Source: Nitrospira sp. | Lineage (GTDB): Bacteria > Nitrospirota > Nitrospiria > Nitrospirales > Nitrospiraceae | Direction of reading: 5' to 3' | DNA: 32,888 nt | Assembly: GCA_019636875.1 (NCBI GenBank) | Contig: JAHBWR010000030.1 | Location: 1-32,888 of the forward strand | In this document: positions 9,612 through 18,960 of the stretch, one piece after another | Layout: every line of letters starts with the position of its first letter | Numbering within the stretch: position 1 is the stretch's first letter | Notes under the pieces: generated by a model | Databases searched by the model: none | The model's input: only the letters and a program-made list of their open reading frames with translations | What the model was told of the DNA's origin: nothing | Made by a program: the position numbers and the translations under genes

Positions 9612-9641
9612 TTGACAGTCGGGTGAGAAACAGGGTTATGT
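9612..9641 (+). promoter_or_regulatory. Candidate promoter for the rib/pur gene block
   Basis: A perfect -35 TTGACA lies at 9612-9617. The -10 is less clear: GTTATG (9635-9640) at 17 bp or TTATGT (9636-9641) at 18 bp. Transcription would begin about 9648, leaving a leader of about 60 nt to the ATG at 9708. No FMN riboswitch fits in it. Confidence 0.4.
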
Positions 9642-9707
9642 GTCACCCTCGTGCTGGCTAAATCTTCGATGTTTAATGGCAAATTGTCGAATCATACCCC
9701 GCAGAAC

Positions 9708-10922
9708 ATGACCATGACGGCTCCGTTCGACACCATTGAAAATGCCATCCGCGACATCAAGAAGGGAAAGTGTATCATCTTGGTGGATGACGAAGATCGT
9801 GAGAACGAAGGGGATCTTGTCATTGCCGCGGAGAAGGTGACCCCGCGGGTCATCAACTTCATGGCTACTCATGCGCGCGGGTTGATTTGTCTGGCCCTGA
9901 CGCCCGAGCGAGTGGAAGAACTGCAGTTGCCGCAACAGGCTGCTGAGAACACGGCGACGTTTGGGACTGCCTTTACCGTCTCGATCGACGCGCGCAAAGA
10001 CATCACCACGGGAATTTCCGCTGCGGATCGAGCCAAGACGATTCATGTCGCGATCGACCCTAAATCAAAACCGGGCGATCTCGCTCGACCTGGTCATGTC
10101 TTTCCCCTTAAGGCGCAAAAGGGCGGTGTGCTCCGACGCGCTGGGCAAACCGAGGGATCAGTGGATCTGGCCAGACTGGCCGGTCTGCGTCCAGCCGGCG
10201 TGATCTGCGAGATCATGAACGTGGACGGCACCATGGCTCGTGTCTCCGAACTGACGAAGTTTGCCAAGACCCACAAGTTGAAGATGGTGACTGTGAAGGC
10301 GTTGATCGAGTACCGCATGAAGCGGGAGACCTTCGTCAAGCGTATGGCGAGCGCGCGGTTGCCGACTACCTTCGGTGAGTTTGAGGCGGTGGCATTCGAG
10401 AATCAGATTGATGGGGTGACGCATATTGCGTTGGTCAAGGGACGTGTCGACGGTGGAACGCCGACCCTTGTCCGTGTCCATTCCGGATGTCTGACCGCTG
10501 ATGCGCTGGGGTCGCTCCGTTGTGACTGCCGGGATCAATTGCATGCCGCGATGGAGATCATCCAGAAAGAAGGGCGAGGGGTGCTGCTCTACTTGAATCA
10601 AGAAGGCCGGGGAATCGGGCTGCTGAATAAGATCAAGGCGTACCGCTTACAAGATCAAGGCAGCGATACGGTGGAAGCCAATCTCCAACTCGGGTTTAAG
10701 GCGGATCTCCGCGATTATGGAGTGGGCGCTCAGATACTCGCGAACCTACGACTTCGCCAGATTAAGTTGATCACGAACAACCCGCGCAAGATCGTCGGGA
10801 TTGAAGGGTATGGGCTCAAGGTTGTCGAACGGGTTCCCATCGAGGTGCTCCCGCGGGCCGCGAATGTGCGGTATCTCAGGACGAAAAAAGCGAAGTTGGG
10901 ACACTTGCTTAAAAAGGTTTGA
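9708..10922 (+). CDS. ribBA: Bifunctional DHBP synthase / GTP cyclohydrolase II (RibBA)
   Basis: The N-terminal half is a 3,4-dihydroxy-2-butanone-4-phosphate synthase ([33 protein letters not shown]). The C-terminal half is GTP cyclohydrolase II with the zinc set C-X10-C-X-C in [15 protein letters not shown], then [17 protein letters not shown] and LITNNPRKI. It makes both precursors of the riboflavin pathway, and ribH follows 57 bp downstream. The start is uncertain: GTG 9651, ATG 9669, ATG 9708 and ATG 9714 are all in frame and none has a clear ribosome site; 9708 or 9714 gives the usual family length. Odd point: where RibB enzymes normally read GHTEA, this protein has GQTEG (Gln codon 10146-10148), replacing a histidine that binds the active-site metal in E. 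coli RibB. The GTP cyclohydrolase half looks complete. Confidence 0.95.
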   Translation: MTMTAPFDTIENAIRDIKKGKCIILVDDEDRENEGDLVIAAEKVTPRVINFMATHARGLICLALTPERVEELQLPQQAAENTATFGTAFTVSIDARKDITTGISAADRAKTIHVAIDPKSKPGDLARPGHVFPLKAQKGGVLRRAGQTEGSVDLARLAGLRPAGVICEIMNVDGTMARVSELTKFAKTHKLKMVTVKALIEYRMKRETFVKRMASARLPTTFGEFEAVAFENQIDGVTHIALVKGRVDGGTPTLVRVHSGCLTADALGSLRCDCRDQLHAAMEIIQKEGRGVLLYLNQEGRGIGLLNKIKAYRLQDQGSDTVEANLQLGFKADLRDYGVGAQILANLRLRQIKLITNNPRKIVGIEGYGLKVVERVPIEVLPRAANVRYLRTKKAKLGHLLKKV

Positions 10923-10979
10923 GGGGCGTCCATCGGATCACCCTCATCGTCCAGAACAAAAACCAAGAAGAATTATTCA

Positions 10980-11516
10980 ATGAGGACACATCGACAGGTG
11001 GGACGGTCAGCAACGGGATTACGGATCGGAATTGTCGCAGCAAAATTTAATCAGCGCATCACCGGCAAGCTACTGCGCGCGTGCATCGATGCCTTGGAGA
11101 GCCATGGTGTCGGGAGCGACGCAATCCATGTCGTGCGTGTGCCGGGGGCCTTCGAAATCCCCCTTGTTGCGCAGACGATGGCCAAATCCGGCAATGTTGA
11201 CGCGGTGATCTGTTTGGGGGCGGTGATTCGCGGGGACACACCACACTTCGACTATATCTGTTCGGAGGTCAGTCGTGGCATTGGGCATGTGGCGCTGGAG
11301 AGCGGCGTCCCTATTATTTTTGGTGTCTTGACGACCGAAACAGACGCGCAAGCCGAAGAGCGGGCGGATCCCAAAAAACTCAACCGTGGCGGTGATGCAG
11401 CGAAATCGGCGATTGAGATGGTTACGGTCATGCGACGACTGAAGGGATCGACGCGAGAGCTGGGTGCGGGACATGCGACTCGCCAATCTTCAGCCACGCG
11501 ACGGCATGCGGATTAA
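10980..11516 (+). CDS. ribH: 6,7-dimethyl-8-ribityllumazine synthase
   Basis: A 178-residue protein with the lumazine synthase motifs: IVAAKFNQRITGKLL near the N-terminus, VRVPGAFEIP, and LGAVIRGDTPHFDYI containing the catalytic histidine. It condenses the RibBA product with the pyrimidine intermediate, the next-to-last step of riboflavin synthesis, and normally assembles into large shells. It carries about 25 extra C-terminal residues rich in Arg, Ala and Ser (GHATRQSSATRRHAD). The ribosome site is weak. nusB begins 3 nt after its stop, a pairing seen in many bacteria. Confidence 0.96.
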   Translation: MRTHRQVGRSATGLRIGIVAAKFNQRITGKLLRACIDALESHGVGSDAIHVVRVPGAFEIPLVAQTMAKSGNVDAVICLGAVIRGDTPHFDYICSEVSRGIGHVALESGVPIIFGVLTTETDAQAEERADPKKLNRGGDAAKSAIEMVTVMRRLKGSTRELGAGHATRQSSATRRHAD

Positions 11517-11519
11517 TGT

Positions 11520-11981
11520 ATGGGAGCGCGTCATCAAGCCCGCGAGCGTGCCCTGCAGATTCTGTTTCAGCACGACATTCACGGCAAGGTCGCGCTCTCT
11601 CTCGACGAGTTTTGGCGTGAATATTCCGTATCCGATGAGTCCAAGGCCTTTGCCGAACAGTTGGTTCGCGGGGTGGTTGAGCATCAGGGGGAACTCGACA
11701 CCCTGATCGGGAAATATGCGACGAATTGGACAGTGAGTCGCATGCCTGTCGTCGACCGCAATATTCTACGAGCTGGGCTGTATGAGTTGTTGTGGCTGGA
11801 TGACGTACCTGCGAAAGTGACGATGGATGAAGCCATCGAGCTGGCCAAGCGGTTCGGCGACGAGGAAGCCTCAAGGTTTGTAAACGCCATACTGGACAAG
11901 GTCTTGGCAACGGACTCACGACTGGCTGAGAAGCGAGCGTCGCCGGATCGAGCGATTTGGAGGAGAGCCGACCGTGATTGA
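11520..11981 (+). CDS. nusB: Transcription antitermination factor NusB
   Basis: A 153-residue protein with the N-terminal [14 protein letters not shown] helix and the central [15 protein letters not shown] and [23 protein letters not shown] segments typical of NusB. It joins NusE (ribosomal protein S10) on boxA RNA to prevent termination in rRNA operons. It starts 3 nt after ribH and overlaps the start of purB by 8 nt, so it is translated as part of the block. About 20 charged C-terminal residues follow the conserved core. Confidence 0.95.
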   Translation: MGARHQARERALQILFQHDIHGKVALSLDEFWREYSVSDESKAFAEQLVRGVVEHQGELDTLIGKYATNWTVSRMPVVDRNILRAGLYELLWLDDVPAKVTMDEAIELAKRFGDEEASRFVNAILDKVLATDSRLAEKRASPDRAIWRRADRD

Positions 11982-13311
11982 TCGGTATACACGCCCCGCC
12001 ATGAAGGCCATCTGGGACCTCAAGCATAAGTATGAAATCTGGCTGGAAGTCGAGTTACACGCCTGCGAGGCTTTTGAGCGAGCCAAGCAAGCTCCACGTG
12101 GCACGACGGCAAAAATCAGGAAGAAGGCCAAGATCAATGTCGAGCGCATCGCTGAGATTGAAAAAGTGACGAAGCATGACGTCATCGCCTTTCTTGAATC
12201 GCTGATGGACACGGTCGGACCGGAGCATCGGTATCTTCATATGGGGCTCACGTCCTCAGATATCGTCGACACCTCGCTCGCCGTCCAGATGACCGAGGCG
12301 ATGGATCTGATCTTAGAGGGTGTTGATGGTTTGCTTGTCGTGTTGAAGCGACAGGCCTTCCGCTACAAGGATCAGGTGATGGTGGGACGGTCGCACGGGA
12401 TTCATGGCGAACCGATCTCATTCGGTCTGAAACTGGCGTTGTGGCACGAGGAAGTGCGCCGTCATCAAGAGCGACTGCGACAGGTGCGGGGTGAGATCGC
12501 GGTCGGAAAACTCTCCGGTGCGATGGGGACGTTCGCACATCAGGGGCCTGAAATCGAAGAATATGTCTGCGAGAAGCTCGGCCTACAGGCAGATCCGGTC
12601 TCGAATCAGGTTGTCCAGCGGGATCGCCATGCGTCCTATGCGACGGCGTTGGCGTTGCTGGCCGCCAGTATTGAGAAATTCGCCACGGAGATTCGTCACC
12701 TCCAACGTACGGAAGTGCTTGAGGCGGAAGAGTATTTTTCTGAGGGGCAGAAAGGTTCGTCGGCGATGCCGCATAAACGAAATCCGATCGTGTCGGAAAA
12801 TCTCTGCGGTTTGGCTCGTGTGGTACGTGCCAACAGTGTGGCCGCGATGGAAAACGTTGCGCTCTGGCATGAACGCGATATCAGCCATTCATCCGTTGAG
12901 CGGGTGATTATGCCGGACAGCACCATTCTGGTCGATTACATGCTGGCTAAGGCCACGGATCTCATCGACCAGTTGGTCATCCATCCGGATCGGATGAAGC
13001 GAAATCTGGAATTGACCGGAGGACTTGTCTATTCCCAGCGGCTGCTGTTGGCATTGATCGAGAAGGGGGCCCAGCGAAAAGAGTCGTATGAAGCAGTCCA
13101 GCGTCACGCGATGACATCCTGGAGAGGCGGCGGTGGACTTCAGGATCTTGTGAGCAACGATCCCTTCATTTCACGCCATCTCACCAAGCAAGACATCTCA
13201 ACCTGTTTCAACCCCAAGTATTATCTTCGCCACCTGGATCGGATTTATCAGCGGGTATTCGGACGAACACAACGACGGACGGGCGGTGCGAAGAAGGGCA
13301 ACAGCCGGTGA
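11974..13311 (+). CDS. purB: Adenylosuccinate lyase
   Basis: A 445-residue enzyme of the fumarase/aspartase superfamily. The signature [11 protein letters not shown] is at about residues 261-271 and carries the catalytic serine loop; [12 protein letters not shown] and [14 protein letters not shown] supply active-site histidines. It splits SAICAR to AICAR and adenylosuccinate to AMP. The start is GTG 11974, preceded by a GGAGGAG ribosome site and overlapping nusB by 8 nt. Its stop overlaps the start of the chlorite dismutase gene (GTGA). Confidence 0.97.
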   Translation: MIDRYTRPAMKAIWDLKHKYEIWLEVELHACEAFERAKQAPRGTTAKIRKKAKINVERIAEIEKVTKHDVIAFLESLMDTVGPEHRYLHMGLTSSDIVDTSLAVQMTEAMDLILEGVDGLLVVLKRQAFRYKDQVMVGRSHGIHGEPISFGLKLALWHEEVRRHQERLRQVRGEIAVGKLSGAMGTFAHQGPEIEEYVCEKLGLQADPVSNQVVQRDRHASYATALALLAASIEKFATEIRHLQRTEVLEAEEYFSEGQKGSSAMPHKRNPIVSENLCGLARVVRANSVAAMENVALWHERDISHSSVERVIMPDSTILVDYMLAKATDLIDQLVIHPDRMKRNLELTGGLVYSQRLLLALIEKGAQRKESYEAVQRHAMTSWRGGGGLQDLVSNDPFISRHLTKQDISTCFNPKYYLRHLDRIYQRVFGRTQRRTGGAKKGNSR

Positions 13312-14105
13312 TCGCTCGACTTTATATCATCACTCTGGTGCTGCTCTGTGGGATGCTTGGTATTTGGGTCGCTCCTCTCCATGCAGAGGTCGATCGCGAA
13401 AGGCTCCTTACCGAGGCAGGGATCTATGGGACGTTTGCCGCGTTTGTGCTCGACGATGAATGGGGCAGATTAGAACCTTCGACGCGCATCGCTCGATTAG
13501 CGACCCTGAAGGGGGTGGTGGAACAGCATCGGGAGAACGTGGCGATCGATGTGTATCTCCTTCGAGGGCTTTCCGATCAGGCCGATTTGTTATTTCGGAT
13601 TCACGCGATGGAGTTGCGTGACACGCAGGAGTTTCTTCTTGATCTCCAGAGCAGCCAATTCGGGAAACATCTTACAGGCATTAAGGCGATGCACGGACTG
13701 ACGAAGAAACCGAATTATGTTCCGGGATTTCCAGATCAGATGAAGACCGATTTGAAAACACCGAGCGAAGCAGGTGAGAAGCCGTATGCCATCGTCATCC
13801 CGATCAAAAAGTCGGCTGAATGGTGGGAGCTGGAACAGGAGAAACGGACGGCGCTGATGCAGGAACATACGGCCGTAACGTTGCCATTTCTCAAAACCGT
13901 CAAACGAAAGCTCTACCACTCCGGTGGTCTCGACGATGTAGATTTCATCACCTACTTTGAGACATCCAATCTAGAAGACTTTCATGGTCTCATGTTGTCC
14001 CTTCAGAGAGTGAAGGAGTTCGGCTATACGCGCCAATTCGGAAATCCGCTACTGCTCGGGACGGTTCAATCATTGGACCAGGTCATCGAAGTGTTGGCAC
14101 AGTGA
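13308..14105 (+). CDS. cld: Periplasmic chlorite dismutase
   Basis: A 265-residue precursor with a signal peptide (residues 1-26, ending APLHA) and a mature part beginning EVDRERLLTEAGIYGTF, very close to what I recall of the Nitrospira defluvii enzyme. The haem-pocket residues are intact: proximal His at about 187 in ALMQEHT, distal Arg at about 200 in TVKRKLYH, Lys 168 with Trp-Trp 172-173 in KKSAEWW, and Glu about 237 in VKEF. The full length places it in the long, pentameric clade rather than with short dimeric forms or HemQ. It turns chlorite into chloride and oxygen in the periplasm. The GTG start overlaps the purB stop by 4 nt and purC begins 22 bp downstream, so it sits inside the purine operon, an unexpected place. 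Its natural substrate in nitrite oxidisers is debated. Confidence 0.93.
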   Translation: MIARLYIITLVLLCGMLGIWVAPLHAEVDRERLLTEAGIYGTFAAFVLDDEWGRLEPSTRIARLATLKGVVEQHRENVAIDVYLLRGLSDQADLLFRIHAMELRDTQEFLLDLQSSQFGKHLTGIKAMHGLTKKPNYVPGFPDQMKTDLKTPSEAGEKPYAIVIPIKKSAEWWELEQEKRTALMQEHTAVTLPFLKTVKRKLYHSGGLDDVDFITYFETSNLEDFHGLMLSLQRVKEFGYTRQFGNPLLLGTVQSLDQVIEVLAQ

Positions 14106-14127
14106 GAGGAATCCGCGAGGTTCGACT

Positions 14128-14832
14128 ATGACGACCGGTACGTTGCTGTACGAAGGGAAGGCGAAGAAGATCTTTTTAACGGAGAACCAGGACCAGGTTG
14201 TACAGTATTTTAAGGACGATGCGACGGCATTCAACGCACAGAAACGCGGGAGTATCCTCGACAAAGGGGTGGTCAACAACAGAGTGTCCGAACGACTGTT
14301 CCAGCTGCTAGAGCAGAACGGTATTCGTACGCATTTCGTGGAGCGGTTGAACGACCGAGAGATGCTCACGAAGAAGGTCAGGATCGTGCCGGTCGAAGTC
14401 GTGGTGCGAAACGTGGTCGCTGGGAGTTTGGCGAAGCGGCTTGGCCTGAAAGAAGGGAGCCGCATCGACCCGGCGCTTGTGGAGTTCTATTATAAGGACG
14501 ACGCGCTCGGAGACCCGCTTGTGAACGATGACCATCTTCGGTTACTGAATGTGGCAACGCCAGGTGTGTTGCGCGAGCTCCGTGAGTTGGGTCACGCAGT
14601 GAACAAGGTTCTGAAACCGTTTTTTGCCGAGCGGAAGATGCAGCTCGTCGACTTCAAACTTGAGTTCGGTGTGTTTCATAATAAACTAATTCTCGCGGAT
14701 GAAATTTCTCCCGACACCTGCCGATTCTGGGACATGACGACCGGTGAGTCGATGGATAAGGATCGGTTTCGGAAGGACATGGGAAGGATCGAGGAGGCCT
14801 ATCAGGAAGTATTGAAGAGGGTCTGCGGGTAA
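14128..14832 (+). CDS. purC: SAICAR synthetase
   Basis: A 234-residue enzyme of the short bacterial type. The N-terminal LLYEGKAKKIFLTE glycine loop, VEVVVRNVVAGSLAKR, and QLVDFKLEFG followed by LADEISPDTCRFWD are all diagnostic. It uses ATP to join aspartate to CAIR, giving the substrate of PurB. It follows cld by 22 bp with a GAGG-type ribosome site. The small membrane protein gene begins 13 bp after its stop. Confidence 0.97.
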   Translation: MTTGTLLYEGKAKKIFLTENQDQVVQYFKDDATAFNAQKRGSILDKGVVNNRVSERLFQLLEQNGIRTHFVERLNDREMLTKKVRIVPVEVVVRNVVAGSLAKRLGLKEGSRIDPALVEFYYKDDALGDPLVNDDHLRLLNVATPGVLRELRELGHAVNKVLKPFFAERKMQLVDFKLEFGVFHNKLILADEISPDTCRFWDMTTGESMDKDRFRKDMGRIEEAYQEVLKRVCG

Positions 14833-14845
14833 GGAGAGGGAAAGG

Positions 14846-15061
14846 ATGCTGCGGGCATACTTAAATTATGGCCTGATCGCATCAGTCGTGGTGTGGGCGG
14901 CGATCGTCGGGGTGATGGCGTACCGATTGAACGAATCGCCCTGGCGGTGGGCTTTTATCGGGCTGGTCTTTGCAGGTGGGCTGACCGTAGCAGCAATCTT
15001 GTGGATTAAGAAATACGTCGATCGCCAGACCAACGCGACCGATCAGAGGAGTCAAGAGTGA
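14846..15061 (+). CDS. Small membrane protein, two predicted helices
   Basis: A 71-residue protein not recognised from any family. Two hydrophobic segments are seen, about residues 8-26 (YGLIASVVVWAAIVGVMAY) and 34-53, followed by a charged tail ([17 protein letters not shown]). GGAGAGGGAAAGG before the ATG is a good ribosome site. Its stop overlaps the GTG start of purS, so it is translated with the purine genes. Nothing in it suggests an enzyme; an inner-membrane anchor or subunit is possible. Confidence 0.75.
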   Translation: MLRAYLNYGLIASVVVWAAIVGVMAYRLNESPWRWAFIGLVFAGGLTVAAILWIKKYVDRQTNATDQRSQE

Positions 15062-15300
15062 AAGCCAAAATTCATGTCACGCTCAAGCAGGGGATTCTCG
15101 ACCCGCAAGGGAAGGCGATCGAACATGCGTTGGACTCATTGGGATTTAAGCATGCGGCGAATGTCCGGGTTGGAAAGTACATGGAGCTCGACCTCAACGA
15201 AAATGATAAGGCCAAAGCCGAAGCCCAGGTCAAATCGATGTGCGAGAAGCTGTTGGCGAATACGATCATTGAGGAATATCGGTACGAACTGAGCGCATGA
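15058..15300 (+). CDS. purS: FGAM synthase subunit PurS
   Basis: An 80-residue protein starting with [27 protein letters not shown], then [17 protein letters not shown] and a [17 protein letters not shown] end, the full PurS pattern. PurS bridges PurQ and PurL in the three-part formylglycinamidine synthase. Its presence matches the short PurL encoded at 16697. It overlaps the preceding membrane protein by 4 nt and is followed by purQ after 25 bp. Confidence 0.96.
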   Translation: MKAKIHVTLKQGILDPQGKAIEHALDSLGFKHAANVRVGKYMELDLNENDKAKAEAQVKSMCEKLLANTIIEEYRYELSA

Positions 15301-15325
15301 GTATTCAGGCACACCATCCGAGGCG

Positions 15326-16042
15326 ATGATGAACATCGGTGTTGTCGTTTTCCCGGGCAGTAATTGTGATCACGATTGTCAGCATGTCCTCAAAGACGTA
15401 CTTGGGCAGGCTGTGACGATGGTGTGGCATAAGGAGTCCTCCCTGGCCGGATTGGATGCGGTGATCTTGCCGGGCGGGTTTTCGTACGGGGACTATCTTC
15501 GTACAGGGGCGATCGCGCGGTTTTCTCCGGTTATGCAAGCGGTGAAACGGTTTTCCGTAGAAGGAGGGTTGGTGCTTGGGATTTGCAATGGCTTCCAAAT
15601 TCTGCTGGAAGCGGGTTTGTTGCCCGGCGCCATGTTGCCCAATCGGTCCTTGCACTTCGTCTGTCGTGAAACCTACGTCAAGGTTGAAAACGCCGCAACT
15701 CCCTTTACCAATCGCTGCAAGTCGGGGCAAGTACTCAAGATCCCCGTGGCTCACGCAGATGGGAACTACTACACCGATCCGGTAACGTTGGCCGGCCTTC
15801 AGGCCAACGCGCAAGTGGTGTTCCGTTATTGCACGCCCGATGGGAACGTGATACCTGAGGCCTGTCCAAACGGCTCACTCGACAATGTTGCGGGCATCCG
15901 CAATGCAGACGGCAATGTGCTGGGTCTGATGCCGCATCCAGAGCGTTGCGCAGAGGGAATGCTGGGCAACGAAGACGGGCGTGCGATCTTTCAGTCGATG
16001 ATGGCAGCGTGGGAAGGGAAAACGTTGGCTGAAGTCCGGTGA
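15326..16042 (+). CDS. purQ: FGAM synthase glutaminase subunit PurQ
   Basis: A 238-residue class I glutamine amidotransferase. It has [11 protein letters not shown] at the N-terminus, [12 protein letters not shown], the nucleophile elbow GICNGFQ, and the catalytic His-Glu pair in [10 protein letters not shown]. It releases ammonia from glutamine for PurL. Two adjacent ATGs (15326, 15329) are possible starts; GAGG at 15320-15323 fits the second better. It is the last gene before a 133 bp gap in the purine run. Confidence 0.96.
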   Translation: MMNIGVVVFPGSNCDHDCQHVLKDVLGQAVTMVWHKESSLAGLDAVILPGGFSYGDYLRTGAIARFSPVMQAVKRFSVEGGLVLGICNGFQILLEAGLLPGAMLPNRSLHFVCRETYVKVENAATPFTNRCKSGQVLKIPVAHADGNYYTDPVTLAGLQANAQVVFRYCTPDGNVIPEACPNGSLDNVAGIRNADGNVLGLMPHPERCAEGMLGNEDGRAIFQSMMAAWEGKTLAEVR

Positions 16043-16091
16043 GCGTGTCCGTCACCCTTTCCCATGCGAATGTTGTCCGGAGGATTGAAGA

Positions 16092-16160
16092 ATGGGAAGT
16101 GGCCACGGTAAAGTATTGTGTCAGTTGGAGTGGATCAGTCTCATAGTTCTTTCATCATAA
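16092..16160 (+). CDS. Possible 22-residue ORF upstream of the exported protein
   Basis: ATG 16092 to TAA 16160 encodes 22 residues. A good ribosome site, GGAGG (16079-16083), lies 8 nt upstream. The second half of the product is hydrophobic (ISLIVLSS). It fills most of the gap between purQ and the exported protein. It may be a leader peptide or chance; no homologue is recognised. Confidence 0.25.
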   Translation: MGSGHGKVLCQLEWISLIVLSS

Positions 16161-16175
16161 ATCAGGAGGGTCGAG

Positions 16176-16514
16176 ATGAAGCGTGTAGCAGCAGCATTGG
16201 CGGCAGTTGGAGTGTTGACGTTGGGCATGGGGGTCAATGGGTTTGCGGCAGTGGATGACGGTAGCAAAATCACGATCACGAGTCCGGCGCCTGGAGCCAA
16301 GGTGGGGAAAGATATCGAACTGGTCTATGAACTGACGAAGGGGAGCAAGGCAACCCACGCCCATTGCTTTGTGGACGGGGAATATCAAAAGGGATGGGAT
16401 AAGAAGACGGTCAAGGGGATGGCACCTGGGACCCATGAAATCAAGGTCGTAGCGGCAGATAAGGATCATGAGACCTTAGCCGCTGAAGCTTCTGTGACAG
16501 TCGAAGTGCACTGA
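16176..16514 (+). CDS. Small exported protein, DUF4399-like
   Basis: A 112-residue precursor with a clear signal peptide (MKRVAAALAAVGVLTLGMG, cleavage near GFAA at about 25). The mature part, about 87 residues, looks like a small beta-sandwich: ITITSPAPGAKVGKDIELVYEL, HAHCFVDGEYQKGW, and MAPGTHEIKVVAADKDHE. The H-x-H...G-x-H...D-x-x-H arrangement resembles the DUF4399 family, but this is recognition by eye. AGGAGG precedes the ATG. It lies between purQ and purL and has its own hairpin downstream, so it may be expressed differently from the purine genes. Function unknown; the histidines and single cysteine could bind metal. Confidence 0.8.
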   Translation: MKRVAAALAAVGVLTLGMGVNGFAAVDDGSKITITSPAPGAKVGKDIELVYELTKGSKATHAHCFVDGEYQKGWDKKTVKGMAPGTHEIKVVAADKDHETLAAEASVTVEVH

Positions 16515-16548
16515 AAGGGTTCGTCATCTTCTTAATTGAATTCAACGG

Positions 16549-16579
16549 ACCGGCGAGGTGCCTTAAGCACCTCGCCGGT
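16549..16579. terminator. Strong hairpin between the exported-protein gene and purL
   Basis: A perfect 13 bp G/C-rich stem (16549-16561 with 16567-16579) and a CTTAA loop. There is no T-run after it, so it may be a partial terminator, a transcript-stabilising hairpin, or an attenuation point ahead of purL rather than a classic intrinsic terminator. Confidence 0.5.
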
Positions 16580-16696
16580 GGTGTCGTCAGTTATTCCAAA
16601 CTGTGGTATGCACATCGTGAAGCCTTGCTCTGACCGCTCAAGCCATCCGGTCACATGTTTTTCCATCCAAATCGCAAAGGCATGATGTAGGCCAGC

Positions 16697-18934
16697 ATGC
16701 CGCCTGTCACCAACGATCTCATCGCGCAGCATAACCTGACGGGCGACGAGTACCAAAAAATCGTCGAGATACTCGGGCGTGAGCCAAACCTGACGGAACT
16801 CGGCATGTTTTCCGTCATGTGGTCCGAGCACTGTTCCTACAAAAGTTCGCGTGTGCACCTGAAGAAATTGCCTACGACCGGACCGCGCGTGGTGCAGGGG
16901 CCGGGCGAAAACGCCGGAGCCATCGATATCGGCGATGGGTTGTGTGTAGTGTTCAAGATGGAATCACATAACCACCCATCGTTTATCGAGCCCTATCAAG
17001 GGGCGGCTACGGGGGTGGGCGGTATCTTGCGCGACATCTTCACGATGGGGGCACGGCCGATTGCGTTGCTCGACTCACTGCGGTTTGGAGAATTGCACAC
17101 GCCGAAAAGTCGCCACCTCATGAGAGGAGTCGTCTCCGGCATTGCCGGTTACGGGAATTGCATGGGCGTGCCGACGGTGGGCGGGGAGATCGTGTTCAAC
17201 GACATCTATGCGCTCAATCCGTTGGTCAATGTGTTCTGTCTGGGTGTGGCCCATAAAGACAAGATCTTCCGTGGCACTGCGGCAGGCGTCGGTAATCCCG
17301 TCATCTATTTTGGCTCGAAGACGGGCCGAGATGGAATTCATGGGGCGACGATGGCGTCGGATTCCTTCGATGATGAATCCGAGCAGAAACGTCCCACGGT
17401 GCAGGTCGGCGATCCTTTTACTGAGAAATTGCTCTTGGAAGCTTGTCTCGAATTGATGGAGCGCGATGTGCTGGTTGGGATCCAGGATATGGGTGCTGCA
17501 GGCTTGACCAGTTCTTCTTGCGAAATGGCTTCGCGGGCGGGAAATGGGATCGAGCTGGACCTGACCGAAGTGCCTCGACGTGAACCAGGAATGACGCCTT
17601 ACGAGATCATGTTGTCCGAGTCCCAAGAACGGATGTTGATGGTTGCGAAAGCGGGCAAGGAAGATGAATGTCTCGCCATCTGCCGAAAATGGGATTTGGA
17701 TGTCGCTGTGGTCGGGAAGGTAACGGCGGATGGAATCTTGCGCGTGAAGGACCAAGGGAAGGTCGTCGCCGAAATCCCGGCCAAGGCGCTCGCTGACGAT
17801 GGTCCGCGGTATGAACGGCCCTACCAGCCACCCTCTTACCAGGATATGTTGACGAACCTGAATTACGATGCCATCCCCGATGTAAAAGATGCGAACGCAG
17901 CGTTGCTGGCCTTATTGGAATCGCCGACCGTCGCTAGTAAACGATGGGTGTATGAGCAATATGATCATATGGTGCGTACAAACACCCTGGTTCGCCCAGG
18001 CTCGAACGCGGCGGTGTTGAGGATCAAGGGGACGAATAAGGCCGTGGCTATGACGGTCGATTGCAACAGTCGTTATTGTCTCCTGCACCCCTACGATGGA
18101 GCTCGGCTTGCTGTGGCAGAGGCAGCGCGCAATCTGGCCTGTTCCGGAGCAATTCCGGTCGGCCTGACCGATTGCTTAAATTTCGGGAATCCGGAACGTC
18201 CTGACATCATGTGGCAGTTCGTGATGGCGATCGAAGGGATGAAAGACGCCTGTGAGCATTTCCAGATCCCGATTGTGAGCGGGAATGTCAGTTTTTATAA
18301 CGAGACCAACGGGCTTTCGATCTATCCTACTCCGATGCTGGGCATGGTGGGGCTGATCGAGAATTCAGAACGAACGATGACTCAGTGGTTCAAGGAGGAA
18401 GGAGACGATGTCCTCCTGCTTGGTGCCGCGCGGGAGGACTTGGGCGGCGCTGAATATCTCAAGGTCGTGCACGCACGCGAACAGGGATCACCGCCATACC
18501 TGAGCCTCGAAAAAGAAAAGACGTTGCACGACTGTGTCCTGTCACTCATTCATGAAGGGTTGATTCAGTCCGCACACGACTGCTCGGAAGGCGGTCTTGC
18601 CGTTACCTTGGCTGAATGCTGCATGTCCGGAGCCGAGCCGCATCTAGGCGCTGTGGTAAGATTGACGAGAGGCCGGCTGAGGAAAGACGCCGTTCTTTTC
18701 GGCGAAAGTCAATCAAGGGTCGTGATATCTGCCAAGCCGGTCCACCGTCAATCCATTCTTGATCGGGCGACTCAGTATGGGGTACCCGTCGAAGTGATTG
18801 GGTCGATTTCAGGAAGCCGTCTGATCATGTATGTGGGGGATGAACATTCCACGGAGAAAGTGATCGATCAGCCGGTTGCGACGTTGTATGACCGGTGGGC
18901 CTACTCCCTGGAGCGAACGGTACACGAAGCGTAG
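16697..18934 (+). CDS. purL: FGAM synthase subunit PurL (small type)
   Basis: A 745-residue PurL of the short class that needs PurS and PurQ. Motifs include [27 protein letters not shown] (Mg-ATP site), GDGLCVVF before it, and [18 protein letters not shown]; the second half repeats the AIR-synthase-like fold with [16 protein letters not shown]. It makes formylglycinamidine ribonucleotide from FGAR, ATP and the ammonia delivered by PurQ. The ATG at 16697 has only a weak ribosome site (GTAGG). It is separated from purQ by the exported-protein gene and a strong hairpin, and purF follows after 26 bp. Confidence 0.97.
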   Translation: MPPVTNDLIAQHNLTGDEYQKIVEILGREPNLTELGMFSVMWSEHCSYKSSRVHLKKLPTTGPRVVQGPGENAGAIDIGDGLCVVFKMESHNHPSFIEPYQGAATGVGGILRDIFTMGARPIALLDSLRFGELHTPKSRHLMRGVVSGIAGYGNCMGVPTVGGEIVFNDIYALNPLVNVFCLGVAHKDKIFRGTAAGVGNPVIYFGSKTGRDGIHGATMASDSFDDESEQKRPTVQVGDPFTEKLLLEACLELMERDVLVGIQDMGAAGLTSSSCEMASRAGNGIELDLTEVPRREPGMTPYEIMLSESQERMLMVAKAGKEDECLAICRKWDLDVAVVGKVTADGILRVKDQGKVVAEIPAKALADDGPRYERPYQPPSYQDMLTNLNYDAIPDVKDANAALLALLESPTVASKRWVYEQYDHMVRTNTLVRPGSNAAVLRIKGTNKAVAMTVDCNSRYCLLHPYDGARLAVAEAARNLACSGAIPVGLTDCLNFGNPERPDIMWQFVMAIEGMKDACEHFQIPIVSGNVSFYNETNGLSIYPTPMLGMVGLIENSERTMTQWFKEEGDDVLLLGAAREDLGGAEYLKVVHAREQGSPPYLSLEKEKTLHDCVLSLIHEGLIQSAHDCSEGGLAVTLAECCMSGAEPHLGAVVRLTRGRLRKDAVLFGESQSRVVISAKPVHRQSILDRATQYGVPVEVIGSISGSRLIMYVGDEHSTEKVIDQPVATLYDRWAYSLERTVHEA

Positions 18935-18960
18935 TTGAGTGGATCGGATGACGAGGGGTT

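Noticed and set aside
9434..9682. Minus-strand 82-codon frame covering the vapB-ribBA gap
   Set aside because: It lacks a ribosome site and domain features and spans two predicted promoters.
9485..9707. FMN riboswitch upstream of ribBA
   Set aside because: None of the conserved FMN-element segments are found and the leader from the predicted promoter is only about 60 nt.
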